Shown here: piece by piece, positions 1-6,147 of the stretch
How the letters are laid out: the number at the start of each line of letters is the position of its first letter
Position numbering within the stretch: position 1 is the stretch's first letter
Assembly (NCBI GenBank): GCA_041584015.1
Contig: JBFHES010000238.1
Coordinates: 1-7,127 of the forward strand
Reading direction: 5' to 3'
DNA length: 7,127 bases
Origin: JBFHES01 sp041584015
GTDB taxonomy: Bacteria > Bacteroidota > Bacteroidia > Bacteroidales > M50B96
The notes under the pieces: generated by a model
Seen by the model: the letters and a program-made list of their open reading frames with translations, nothing else
Told to the model about the DNA's origin: nothing
The model's database searches: none
Made by a program: the position numbers and the translations under genes

Positions 1-1443
1 ACTGCAAAGCATGAATTGCCAGCACTAGCCGGCGAAGGTCAAGTGCGTTTCAGGTTCTTTTTTGGCTCATCGGATAATTTCACGAATAAAGAAGGTTTTG
101 CCTTTGATCAATTTAAGGTTTATGAAAAACCGATAAATGATTTGGCATTAATCGCGCTCAACTATCCGAATTACGATTGTGTGCTCAGTGCTTTGGAACC
201 AATATCCATTGCTGTTAAAAATCTTGGCATTGCTCAAACAAATGGATTCACGGCCTCTTATTCCATTGATGGATCTGCCTTTATTAGTGAACCTGCCTTT
301 ATTAGTGTTTTGCCCGATTCAACAATTAACTACACATTTTCAAGTTTAACCGACTTGTCATCTGGAGGTGCGCATACTATTGTTGTAGCCATTAGTAATT
401 CGCTCGACGATTTTAGCGTAAACGACACCTTAAGTGTAACACTCGATTTTGTTCCACCAGCAAGCTTGCCATTTTCAGAAAATTTTGAATCTGGCCTACT
501 TGGCGCCAATTGGAGCTTAAGCCAGGCCGACGACTCAGACGGGTGGCTGGTGGGTAATGATCTGGCAAGTAACTATTTTAACGTTCCTGCGCATAGCACT
601 TATGCTGCATCAAATGACGACACCTGCTTTTGCGATATGAGTAGAGATTACCTAATTACTCCATATTTCGATTTTAGCGCTCAGACCAATATTATTCTTG
701 ACTTTGCCGCATTCTATAGCGGTAGCTATGGATCTTCTGCACATGTGCTGGTAAGTACGGATTGTGGGAATACCTGGACTAATGTGTATGACCTTCAGGG
801 GAACGATACACTCTGGCAGGATGTTCAGGTTGACTTATCAGCTTACTCGGGCAGCAATAATGTAAAAATTGCATTTCATCACAACGACAACCTGGGTTGG
901 TCAGGTGGATTTGCTGTTGATGATATGCTAATAAGCGCCGATCAACTGATTAGCTCGCAAGAAATCCCTTTACACCCGGGATGGGGAATCATGTCCACTT
1001 ACATTGATCCAATAAATTCGCTTTTCGATACGGTCTGTGTTGACTTGTTACCTAATCTTAAATTAATGAAATCGGGGACTGGTGGTATCTACTGGCCTAT
1101 TTTCTCGGTAAACTCGATTGGTTACTTTACAATTGGCGAGGGCTATCAGTATTTAATTACCAGCAGTGATACTTTAATAGTTGAGGGAACTTTAATACAG
1201 CCTGATCAAAATCCGGTGAGCATCCCACAAGGATGGAGTGTAATTGCCTATTTGCGAACACAACCAGGCGCGCTCACACAAATGATTAGCACCATCAATT
1301 CAAGCGTAATAATTCTAAAGGACGAATATGGCAGCGTGTATTGGCCGGCCTTTTCATTAGATATGATTCAAACAATGCAACCAGGGAAAGGATACCAGCT
1401 TAAAACAACAAGTGCCGGAACATTAATCTATCCGGCCAACTAA
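1..1443 (+). CDS. Secreted multidomain protein, MAM/jelly-roll modules with C-terminal YWP repeats (5' partial)
   Basis: The reading frame is open through the left edge (codons from nt 1), so the N-terminus and any signal peptide lie outside; the TTG at nt 16 is not a convincing start. In order: the end of one jelly-roll module (nt 37-135, with RFRFFFGS and EGFAFDQF); a CARDB/Ig-like beta domain (about nt 136-450); a MAM-like module of the 'choice-of-anchor J' kind (about nt 466-939, opening LPFSENFESG and closing GGFAVDDMLIS); and two C-terminal repeats (about nt 967-1179 and 1219-1434), each with GW, YWP and G-x-GYQ motifs. Such modules are typical of extracellular Bacteroidota adhesins or degradative enzymes. 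No catalytic domain is visible here, so the function stays unknown. The protein ends in IYPAN without a classical T9SS tail. It converges on the minus-strand genes. Confident as a coding region, weak on role. Confidence 0.85.
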   Translation, partial: TAKHELPALAGEGQVRFRFFFGSSDNFTNKEGFAFDQFKVYEKPINDLALIALNYPNYDCVLSALEPISIAVKNLGIAQTNGFTASYSIDGSAFISEPAFISVLPDSTINYTFSSLTDLSSGGAHTIVVAISNSLDDFSVNDTLSVTLDFVPPASLPFSENFESGLLGANWSLSQADDSDGWLVGNDLASNYFNVPAHSTYAASNDDTCFCDMSRDYLITPYFDFSAQTNIILDFAAFYSGSYGSSAHVLVSTDCGNTWTNVYDLQGNDTLWQDVQVDLSAYSGSNNVKIAFHHNDNLGWSGGFAVDDMLISADQLISSQEIPLHPGWGIMSTYIDPINSLFDTVCVDLLPNLKLMKSGTGGIYWPIFSVNSIGYFTIGEGYQYLITSSDTLIVEGTLIQPDQNPVSIPQGWSVIAYLRTQPGALTQMISTINSSVIILKDEYGSVYWPAFSLDMIQTMQPGKGYQLKTTSAGTLIYPAN

Positions 1444-1458
1444 ACTTTCCCCAACAAA

Positions 1459-1486
1459 AAAAGAGACCCAATATTGGATCTCTTTT
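1459..1486. terminator. Bidirectional hairpin terminator between the plus-strand gene and tRNA-Cys
   Basis: An 8-bp stem (1459-1466 AAAAGAGA with 1479-1486 TCTCTTTT) continues after one C/A mismatch into CCA/TGG (1468-1470 with 1475-1477), closing on a 4-nt ATAT loop. On the minus strand it is followed by a run of T (complement of the A-run 1456-1462), making a good intrinsic terminator right after the tRNA. On the plus strand four T lie within the stem end, 16 nt after the stop codon at 1443, so it can also stop the upstream gene. No other hairpin is seen after the CWC gene, so read-through from the folB cluster may end here too. Confidence 0.8.
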
Positions 1487-1488
1487 CG

Positions 1489-1559
1489 AGGTCAGTGGCG
1501 GATTCGAACCGCCGTAGCCGGTTTTGCAGACCGGAGCCTAACCGCTCGGCCAACTGACC
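1489..1559 (-). tRNA. tRNA-Cys (anticodon GCA)
   Basis: The reverse complement folds as a full cloverleaf. The 7-bp acceptor stem is GGTCAGT (1559-1553) with ACTGACC (1496-1490), with discriminator U at 1489. A 5-bp anticodon stem CCGGT/ACCGG encloses the loop CTGCAAA with anticodon GCA (plus-strand TGC at 1525-1527), which reads UGC/UGU codons. The T arm is GGCGG-TTCGAAT-CCGCC, and the D arm carries GCC/GGC. U73 is the identity discriminator of bacterial tRNA-Cys. The 3' CCA is not encoded and must be added by the CCA-adding enzyme. It has its own promoter upstream and a hairpin terminator immediately downstream. Confidence 0.97.
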
Positions 1560-1600
1560 GTTTCTGCTAGCTACAACAAAACCTTCATTGTAAGCGGCGA

Positions 1601-1632
1601 CAAAGATAAAAAATTATGTCTTAACTCTCAAA
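1601..1632 (-). promoter_or_regulatory. Bacteroidota-type promoter of tRNA-Cys
   Basis: On the minus strand a -33 element TTTG (1632-1629) is followed by exactly 20 nt and then the -7 element TATCTTTG (1608-1601), an exact match to the Bacteroidota consensus TTTG-N19-21-TAnnTTTG used by the primary sigma factor. Transcription would start around 1594-1597, giving a leader of about 35 nt before the tRNA 5' end at 1559. The site lies just after the CWC stop codon (1646), so the tRNA can be expressed independently of the folB cluster. Confidence 0.75.
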
Positions 1633-1645
1633 GCTTTTGCCCTGA

Positions 1646-1828
1646 TTATTTATTTTGTTGTGCACTAAACTTTGCCAAACACGTTTCGCACAGGCAGCCG
1701 CTATATTCTTTTGTAAGTTTTTCCAGGTTTTCAGGTGCTATTTCGTAATTGGCACACCAGCATGTTTCATTAGTATCTGCAAAACATTGAAACTGCGCAC
1801 CACATGATGGACAAATTTTCTCTTTCAT
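1646..1828 (-). CDS. Cysteine-rich CWC family small protein
   Basis: A 60-residue cytoplasmic protein with eight cysteines: C6-P-S-C9 with a following G, C15, the C23-W-C25 motif that names the family, and C45-L-C47-E-T-C50. The pattern matches the Cys_rich_CWC family, small proteins of unknown function that probably bind zinc through clustered Cys. There is no signal peptide or membrane segment, and the whole length is the family's usual size. The ATG lies 2 nt after the folB stop (TAG, TT, ATG), so translation is probably coupled to folB and the start is well fixed. It is the last protein gene of the cluster and ends in TAA just before the tRNA-Cys promoter. The family call is confident; metal binding is inferred from the Cys spacing. 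Confidence 0.85.
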   Translation of the reverse strand: MKEKICPSCGAQFQCFADTNETCWCANYEIAPENLEKLTKEYSGCLCETCLAKFSAQQNK

Positions 1829-1830
1829 AA

Positions 1831-2181
1831 CTATCGGTATAAGGTTACACTCACGCTTCCTATCTGTCCTCCCATTGGAGGATTCATTTTTCGTATTTTA
1901 ACAGCAGCCCTTTCCAACTCATCGAAGTCATCCTCAAACCTGTCTAATATTCTATTGGCAATGTGTTCGAGTAATTTCGATGGAATCGCCATTTCTTCTT
2001 TCACAATCAAATAAACCTTTTGATAATCCAAGGCATCATCCAACTCATCACTAGCAGCTGCAGGCTCGCAATCGGCCTCCAACTGAACATCAACTATAAA
2101 ATGATTACCGACAATTTGCTCCTCAGCAAAATGCCCGTGATAGGAGTAAAACTCCATTCCTTCAACTTCTATTAATCCCAT
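1831..2181 (-). CDS. folB: Dihydroneopterin aldolase
   Basis: Converts 7,8-dihydroneopterin to 6-hydroxymethyl-7,8-dihydropterin and glycolaldehyde in cytoplasmic tetrahydrofolate synthesis; the family forms octamers. The 116 residues match the family length. Visible signatures: G8-M-x-F followed by YHG (14-16); E20-E21, one of which is the pterin-site Glu near residue 22 of the S. aureus enzyme; DYQ with Y53 at the position of its Tyr54; LLEHIA with E72, which binds the pterin ring; and K98 in RKMNPPMGG, matching catalytic Lys100. All key residues are present, so the enzyme should be active. The start lies 2 nt after the stop of the upstream PNGase F-like gene (TAG, CA, ATG) and its stop lies 2 nt before the CWC start, so the three genes are probably cotranscribed. 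No other folate gene is in the window. Confidence 0.95.
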   Translation of the reverse strand: MGLIEVEGMEFYSYHGHFAEEQIVGNHFIVDVQLEADCEPAAASDELDDALDYQKVYLIVKEEMAIPSKLLEHIANRILDRFEDDFDELERAAVKIRKMNPPMGGQIGSVSVTLYR

Positions 2182-2183
2182 TG

Positions 2184-5100
2184 CTATTTATTCAGCATTA
2201 CCTTTTTAACAAAATTTAAACGAGCACCCTGCGCTCTAAAAATATACGTTCCATTGGCCATGTCGCTCATATCAAATTGCTTTGTATAGTTCCCATTAAC
2301 CATGGCTTTCTCGCTCCTTATTACCCTTCCGGATAAATCGGTTATTTCCATTGTAATTTCTTCGTTAACGTTCGACAAATCGAAAAACAACTCACCACTA
2401 GTTGGGTTTGGAAATAGCTCAACACCAAAGATTGGTTCTGTTGGCGTTTCGTTAATTACACCGGCTATCGTAAATGAGTATAATATTTTATGCCCAAACT
2501 CAGGCTCAAAGTTCTTCTTAATTCCGCCACCAACTTTCTTAATCTTCAAATAACCACTACCTTGACTTGGCCTTGCCCAATATGACAAACCATCGTTGGC
2601 TGAATCTACCATACAAAGCGTATAACAACCAGGATCGAGATTAAGCGTATCGTAATATGTTGCAGATGTATTGGCCTGATAACGGCTATACACAACGTTA
2701 CCTGTTACATCGGTTACATGGTACCAATTCTCACTCGGAAAATTGTTTGATTTATACATGATAATGAGATCGTAATCATACACATCAGGTAATGAGAAAT
2801 CGGTACTATAAACATTATTAGCGGCATACATATCAATACCGCCGTTTGGCGAAGCAATATTTACATGGAATACATTGGTTCCGTCACCCACCCAAAAGGC
2901 TTCGCTTGCAACTGGCAGATTAACCACCTCGTTTTCCATAGATTTTAATAAGCCGGTCCAGGTATAGGTTAAAGGCGTTCCGCCGCTTACCCAATACTCA
3001 ATATCCAGGCTGGTTAAATCTGTGGTTCCTGTATTACGAATAATAATATTCGGATCGGAACAAATTGGATTAATACGTGAGTAATAGCCTAAGTTATTAG
3101 GGCTGATAATATCCACCACCTCGGCATCGAGGCTAAAGCTATTCTCAGCATACTGCATTAACTGCATAGCAATTACATAATTACCGGTACCCATTCCCAG
3201 GTTATTGGCAGGAATATCTGAAATGTCATAATCCAGTTGCACACTGCTACCAGAGATGTATTCTGTAATTTCAAACTCATTGTCTTTAACCATATCGCCC
3301 GGACACCACCCTTCGCGCGATCCCGGCCATGTTCCTCCTTGGGGGAACACCGGATTCTGTGCACAGTCGTATTCTTGCCAGATGTACCAATCTGCAATGG
3401 TATCTTGATTAACCAACAAGTAATGTGTATTCGGCCACCACTCGCAACAATGCGGATAAGTACCATCATTTGATTTATGGCCATGCCCGGTTAGTCGGGT
3501 TTTAACTTTAAACGAACTCGCATCAGCATTTAGCTGAATGGTTTTATTAGACAGTTTTGTATCACCATCCAAAGCACTGAAACTATAAGAAGCACGCTGC
3601 CCCCAAACACGGGTTATTTCTTTTACCTCGCGGGCTGGCGTTCCTTCTATTAGAAGAAATTTAAGATCGATTAGCTCTTGCTGATTTCCAGCAGATAGCT
3701 CCACATTACCTACTAATAATGGTGCATAATCTGTAACGTCATAGGTCCATGTAAATCCATCCGGACCAAGATCCAGACCAATACCATAAGGTGTTATAAA
3801 ACGACCTATCTCATATCTGTCAACAATTTCGTAAGGAGTATCAAAATAGGACAAGAGATCATTCGCAAGCATGCTATCGAAAGCAAACCATGTAGAATCA
3901 ATCGCAAGACCATTTAAATCATAAACATAATACCAACCTGAGTTGTATACCCAGCTTGTATCAATCGGATTGAATGCCATGGTTCCCAACTCATATTCTA
4001 CCAATGTAATTGGCGAGCTGTACACCGTATCAGCTAACAAAGTTGTTTCAACATGCTGCAGGTATGTTCCTTGAACCAACTGCATGTCTGGTAAAAAATC
4101 ACTTACCACATATTCTTTATATAGATCTTCTCCACTCACTGAGATCCAATCTATAGAGCCCATTAATGCTGCATTTCCCGTTACTCCGCTTACATCAGTC
4201 AAATGATTTCCACTTCCTTCGTCCATTGGATAATAACAAACCAGATTCGCATAATCAGGATGATTGGCATCCACATCTTTGCTCATCCAACTGCTGATGG
4301 TAGCTTCGTCAAGCTCTTTGTTCCAAATCCGGAACTCGTTCATGTAACCATCATAAAAATTATTTTCTGGTCCGTTTGATCCAATCTTGAAAAGAGCAAT
4401 GCCAGCCATGGATTTTGTTTTTCCACTTCCTTCGTGCCAAAGATTTCCATTCAGATACATCTTCATTATACCTGTGCTTGTATTTTTTGTAAACGCCCAA
4501 TGATTCCATTGACCTTCAAAGTTTGCTGTATTTGCAGCTTTGTAAATTCTGTCGTAATTACCGCTTGCATAACCTGCATCCCAGTAAACATTACCATTAC
4601 TCCATGGTAAATGTGAGTTTAAAATACGCTTGTTGTTTGCATCTAATGCCTCGAAAATGTAATTGTTTTGTGGTTGAATTACCGGATCGCCATATTGCCA
4701 AAAGGAAATAGTAATTTCATCAGAAATCAATCCTGATAAATTAGCAACGGGAACATCAATCCAGTCTTGCCCATTAAATGAAACCCCCGGATCTTCCGTA
4801 CCTGAATAAACGGTAAAAGTATCCACTGTCTGGCTTCCTTTAAGATTCAACAAATGGGCACCATTCGTATTATTAAAACTAAATTCGGCAAGCACACCAC
4901 CACCGGTCCAGTTAAAAACCTGAGTAAAATTAAACTCATGCCAGCCAGCTGCCCCAAATGCAGTATTGTGACGATAAACTTCAACAAAGCTATTGCTTGT
5001 AAAACCAGCCTGAACGGTATTGGTATTCTGGTTTTTTAATTTGATGCTTAAATTATTTAATGTTATACCCGGACTATTTACATCTAATTTTATGGAAGTA

Positions 5101-5636
5101 ATATCACCAACTTGCACACCTGCTTGCAGCAAAACACTATCCGGCCAGTATATTTGAATTCGTCCTTCGCTGGAGTTGGCTAGCTCAGGCATTGGAACAT
5201 AAGTAGGACTTGCTCCTATTTGCAAAACGGACTCACTAATTATGCTATCAATCACTGCTGCATATTGCACACTCTGATAAATTGAATACGCAGGATCTAC
5301 GGCGAAATAAATTGAATCGGGCGTATTTTTTCCCAACTCATAGCGAGCATGCTCAATAAGCGTACTATCGTATAGTCCGGTATGATCGAACACATTTGTG
5401 TAGGTTAAATAATCCCACTCACCACACGGAAGGTTATCCTGAGTAGTAGCAGCATCACACTTTAGCGTGTACTCCATTAATATCTTTCGGTACTGTTGTG
5501 TAGAATCAGGAAACTCCCAAACACCACGTCGGGTAGTTATAGAATCAAAAGTTAATGTTTGAACAACGGTGGTGTCCTGGGCTATCGCAGATAAGGTAGC
5601 CACAATAAACGCAACAAAAAGTGCAAGTCGTTTCAT
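2184..5636 (-). CDS. T9SS-secreted PNGase F-like protein with inserted LamG lectin domain
   Basis: Residues are numbered from an ATG at 5645; the ATG at 5636 (M4, MKRLALF) is preferred because it begins a normal signal peptide with a cleavage site after SAIA (22). Order: PNGase F N-terminal part (24-88: Cys63/Cys74 and CGEWD with Asp78); insertion (about 89-610) with a beta-module (148-265), a LamG/concanavalin-like domain (about 285-455) and a linker; PNGase F continuation (611-845: YEIGRFITPY, DVTD, CCEWW with Glu735, NTH, GSREGWCPG); an Ig-like domain (850-950); a beta domain (955-1060); and a T9SS sorting tail (1074-1153: ELFPNPTSGE, LSGRVIR, NGTYIF, ending KKVMLNK). PNGase F removes N-glycans from asparagine. 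Asp60 and Glu206 equivalents are kept, but Glu118 aligns with Gln655, so activity is uncertain. Family membership is confident; the exact substrate is unknown. Confidence 0.9.
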   Translation of the reverse strand: MKRLALFVAFIVATLSAIAQDTTVVQTLTFDSITTRRGVWEFPDSTQQYRKILMEYTLKCDAATTQDNLPCGEWDYLTYTNVFDHTGLYDSTLIEHARYELGKNTPDSIYFAVDPAYSIYQSVQYAAVIDSIISESVLQIGASPTYVPMPELANSSEGRIQIYWPDSVLLQAGVQVGDITSIKLDVNSPGITLNNLSIKLKNQNTNTVQAGFTSNSFVEVYRHNTAFGAAGWHEFNFTQVFNWTGGGVLAEFSFNNTNGAHLLNLKGSQTVDTFTVYSGTEDPGVSFNGQDWIDVPVANLSGLISDEITISFWQYGDPVIQPQNNYIFEALDANNKRILNSHLPWSNGNVYWDAGYASGNYDRIYKAANTANFEGQWNHWAFTKNTSTGIMKMYLNGNLWHEGSGKTKSMAGIALFKIGSNGPENNFYDGYMNEFRIWNKELDEATISSWMSKDVDANHPDYANLVCYYPMDEGSGNHLTDVSGVTGNAALMGSIDWISVSGEDLYKEYVVSDFLPDMQLVQGTYLQHVETTLLADTVYSSPITLVEYELGTMAFNPIDTSWVYNSGWYYVYDLNGLAIDSTWFAFDSMLANDLLSYFDTPYEIVDRYEIGRFITPYGIGLDLGPDGFTWTYDVTDYAPLLVGNVELSAGNQQELIDLKFLLIEGTPAREVKEITRVWGQRASYSFSALDGDTKLSNKTIQLNADASSFKVKTRLTGHGHKSNDGTYPHCCEWWPNTHYLLVNQDTIADWYIWQEYDCAQNPVFPQGGTWPGSREGWCPGDMVKDNEFEITEYISGSSVQLDYDISDIPANNLGMGTGNYVIAMQLMQYAENSFSLDAEVVDIISPNNLGYYSRINPICSDPNIIIRNTGTTDLTSLDIEYWVSGGTPLTYTWTGLLKSMENEVVNLPVASEAFWVGDGTNVFHVNIASPNGGIDMYAANNVYSTDFSLPDVYDYDLIIMYKSNNFPSENWYHVTDVTGNVVYSRYQANTSATYYDTLNLDPGCYTLCMVDSANDGLSYWARPSQGSGYLKIKKVGGGIKKNFEPEFGHKILYSFTIAGVINETPTEPIFGVELFPNPTSGELFFDLSNVNEEITMEITDLSGRVIRSEKAMVNGNYTKQFDMSDMANGTYIFRAQGARLNFVKKVMLNK
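2187..2426 (-). other. T9SS C-terminal sorting domain (Por secretion tail) of the PNGase F-like protein
   Basis: The last 80 residues (1074-1153) have the type-A sorting-tail pattern: VELFPNPTSGELFFDL, a central ITDLSGRVIRSE strand pair, then MANGTYIFRAQG and the basic end KKVMLNK. In this family the domain directs export across the outer membrane by the Por/T9SS machinery and is cleaved, with the cargo released or anchored to lipopolysaccharide. It places the protein outside the cell. Confidence 0.9.
4281..4793 (-). other. LamG/concanavalin-like domain inserted in the PNGase F fold
   Basis: Residues about 285-455 show the LamG_3 pattern: VSFNGQDWIDVP, then ITISFWQYGD, QWNHWAFTKN, MKMYLNGNLW, FKIGSNG, and GYMNEFRIWNKELDEATI. 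This is a beta-sandwich fold that often binds carbohydrate in secreted Bacteroidota enzymes. It sits inside the PNGase F N-terminal domain, between the strand carrying Asp78 and the YEIGRFITPY strand. Confidence 0.8.
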
Positions 5637-5722
5637 AAAAAGCATTTATTAAATATATCCGGCTAAGATAATATACTTTTGATTTATCTATCCCGAGCAT
5701 TTAGCAGGTTGAGTATATTAAT

Positions 5723-5845
5723 GAGCAGTGTCAAAGCTCCAAGCCCGACCCGTGCACCCGCTTCTTTCGGTTGCACGGATATTAGCAGTTTCTTTTAATA
5801 TCGGTGCCACGAACTTTAGCCGTGTTACCGGACGTGCAATTAGCG
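5723..5845. repeat. Direct repeat copy 1 (123 bp, palindrome-rich)
   Basis: Aligns to 5935-6057 without gaps at an offset of 212 bp, with 12 mismatches in 123 (about 90%). It holds three possible hairpins: CCGTGCA/TGCACGG, GATATTA (5778-5784) with TAATATC (5796-5802), and CGGT...CACG with CGTG...ACCG near its right end. The middle stem can extend outward to GTTGCAC/GTGCCAC with one extra mismatch. Several stop codons interrupt all likely frames. It probably belongs to a dispersed noncoding repeat family, judged from this pair only. Confidence 0.85.
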
Positions 5846-5934
5846 GATATAACCATATTAATAGAAGGAAGCCTTCTTAATCAGTGAGCCATTTTTACTT
5901 CGTTAATCAATTTTTAATAGACAAAGAAAATAAA

Positions 5935-6057
5935 GAGCAGAGTCATAGCTCCAAGCCGGACCCGTGCACCCGCTTTATTCGGTGGCACGGATATTAGCAG
6001 TTTCTTATAATATCGGTGCCACGAACTCTAGCCGTTTTACCGGACGTACGGTTAGCG
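5935..6057. repeat. Direct repeat copy 2 (123 bp, palindrome-rich)
   Basis: The second copy of the repeat at 5723-5845. Its central hairpin is better: GTGGCAC (5982-5988), a G/G mismatch, and GATATTA (5990-5996), an 11-nt loop, then TAATATC (6008-6014), G, and GTGCCAC (6016-6022), giving 14 paired bases broken by one mismatch. The right-hand hairpin is slightly weaker than in copy 1. Copy 2 ends 26 nt before the A-run of the DUF2202 terminator. Confidence 0.85.
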
Positions 6058-6082
6058 ATCAGTTCAACTAAAATTGAGACAT

Positions 6083-6112
6083 AAAAAAAGCCTGTGCTAT
6101 AAAAGCACAGGC
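6083..6112 (-). terminator. Rho-independent terminator of the DUF2202 gene
   Basis: A perfect 9-bp stem GCCTGTGCT (6090-6098) with AGCACAGGC (6104-6112) and a 5-nt loop. On the minus strand it is followed by seven T (complement of 6083-6089). It begins 36 nt after the stop codon of the minus-strand gene at 6148. On the plus strand no T-run follows, so it acts in one direction only. Confidence 0.92.
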
Positions 6113-6147
6113 CACAAATTTTATATGGTTAAGTTATCCAGCGTTGA

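Larger units (their letters stand above)
5646..6080. other. Noncoding intergenic region with a repeat pair
   Basis: This stretch lies between the start of the PNGase F-like gene and the terminator of the DUF2202 gene. No convincing protein gene is seen on either strand. It holds two 123-bp direct repeats (5723-5845 and 5935-6057), the 89 bp between them, and a small AGAAGG-AAG-CCTTCT hairpin at 5863-5877. The promoter of the PNGase F-like gene must lie here or inside repeat 1. The best -7-like site is TATCTTAG on the minus strand (5670-5663), with one mismatch and no good -33 partner. Confidence 0.7.

Noticed and set aside
275..307. 18-bp duplication in the plus-strand gene (15 identical bases at 275-289 and 293-307)
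   Set aside because: It stays in frame, and the local domain has about the length I expect for such beta-sandwich modules, so it is likely a minor duplication or coincidence without functional meaning.
2302..2553. Plus-strand open frame inside the PNGase F-like gene
   Set aside because: It lies opposite the well-supported T9SS tail region, has no recognisable domain and is a shadow of the minus-strand gene. The same holds for other short frames opposite or out of frame with this gene (for example 3173-3484 and 4523-4711).
5637..5645. Start of the PNGase F-like gene at the upstream ATG (MLFMKRL...)
   Set aside because: The ATG at 5636 gives a standard signal peptide beginning MKR. The extra three residues put hydrophobic Leu-Phe before the basic n-region. 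The upstream start cannot be fully excluded.
5663..5670. TATCTTAG as the promoter -7 element of the PNGase F-like gene
   Set aside because: It has one mismatch to TAnnTTTG and no TTTG at 19-21 bp upstream. It is too weak to annotate as a promoter.
5863..5877. AGAAGG-AAG-CCTTCT hairpin as a terminator
   Set aside because: The stem is only 6 bp with a 3-nt loop, no T-run follows on either strand, and no gene ends nearby.
5723..6057. CRISPR array or tandem coding repeats
   Set aside because: There are only two units of 123 bp with an 89-bp gap, no short regular spacers and no cas genes. All likely frames hold stop codons.
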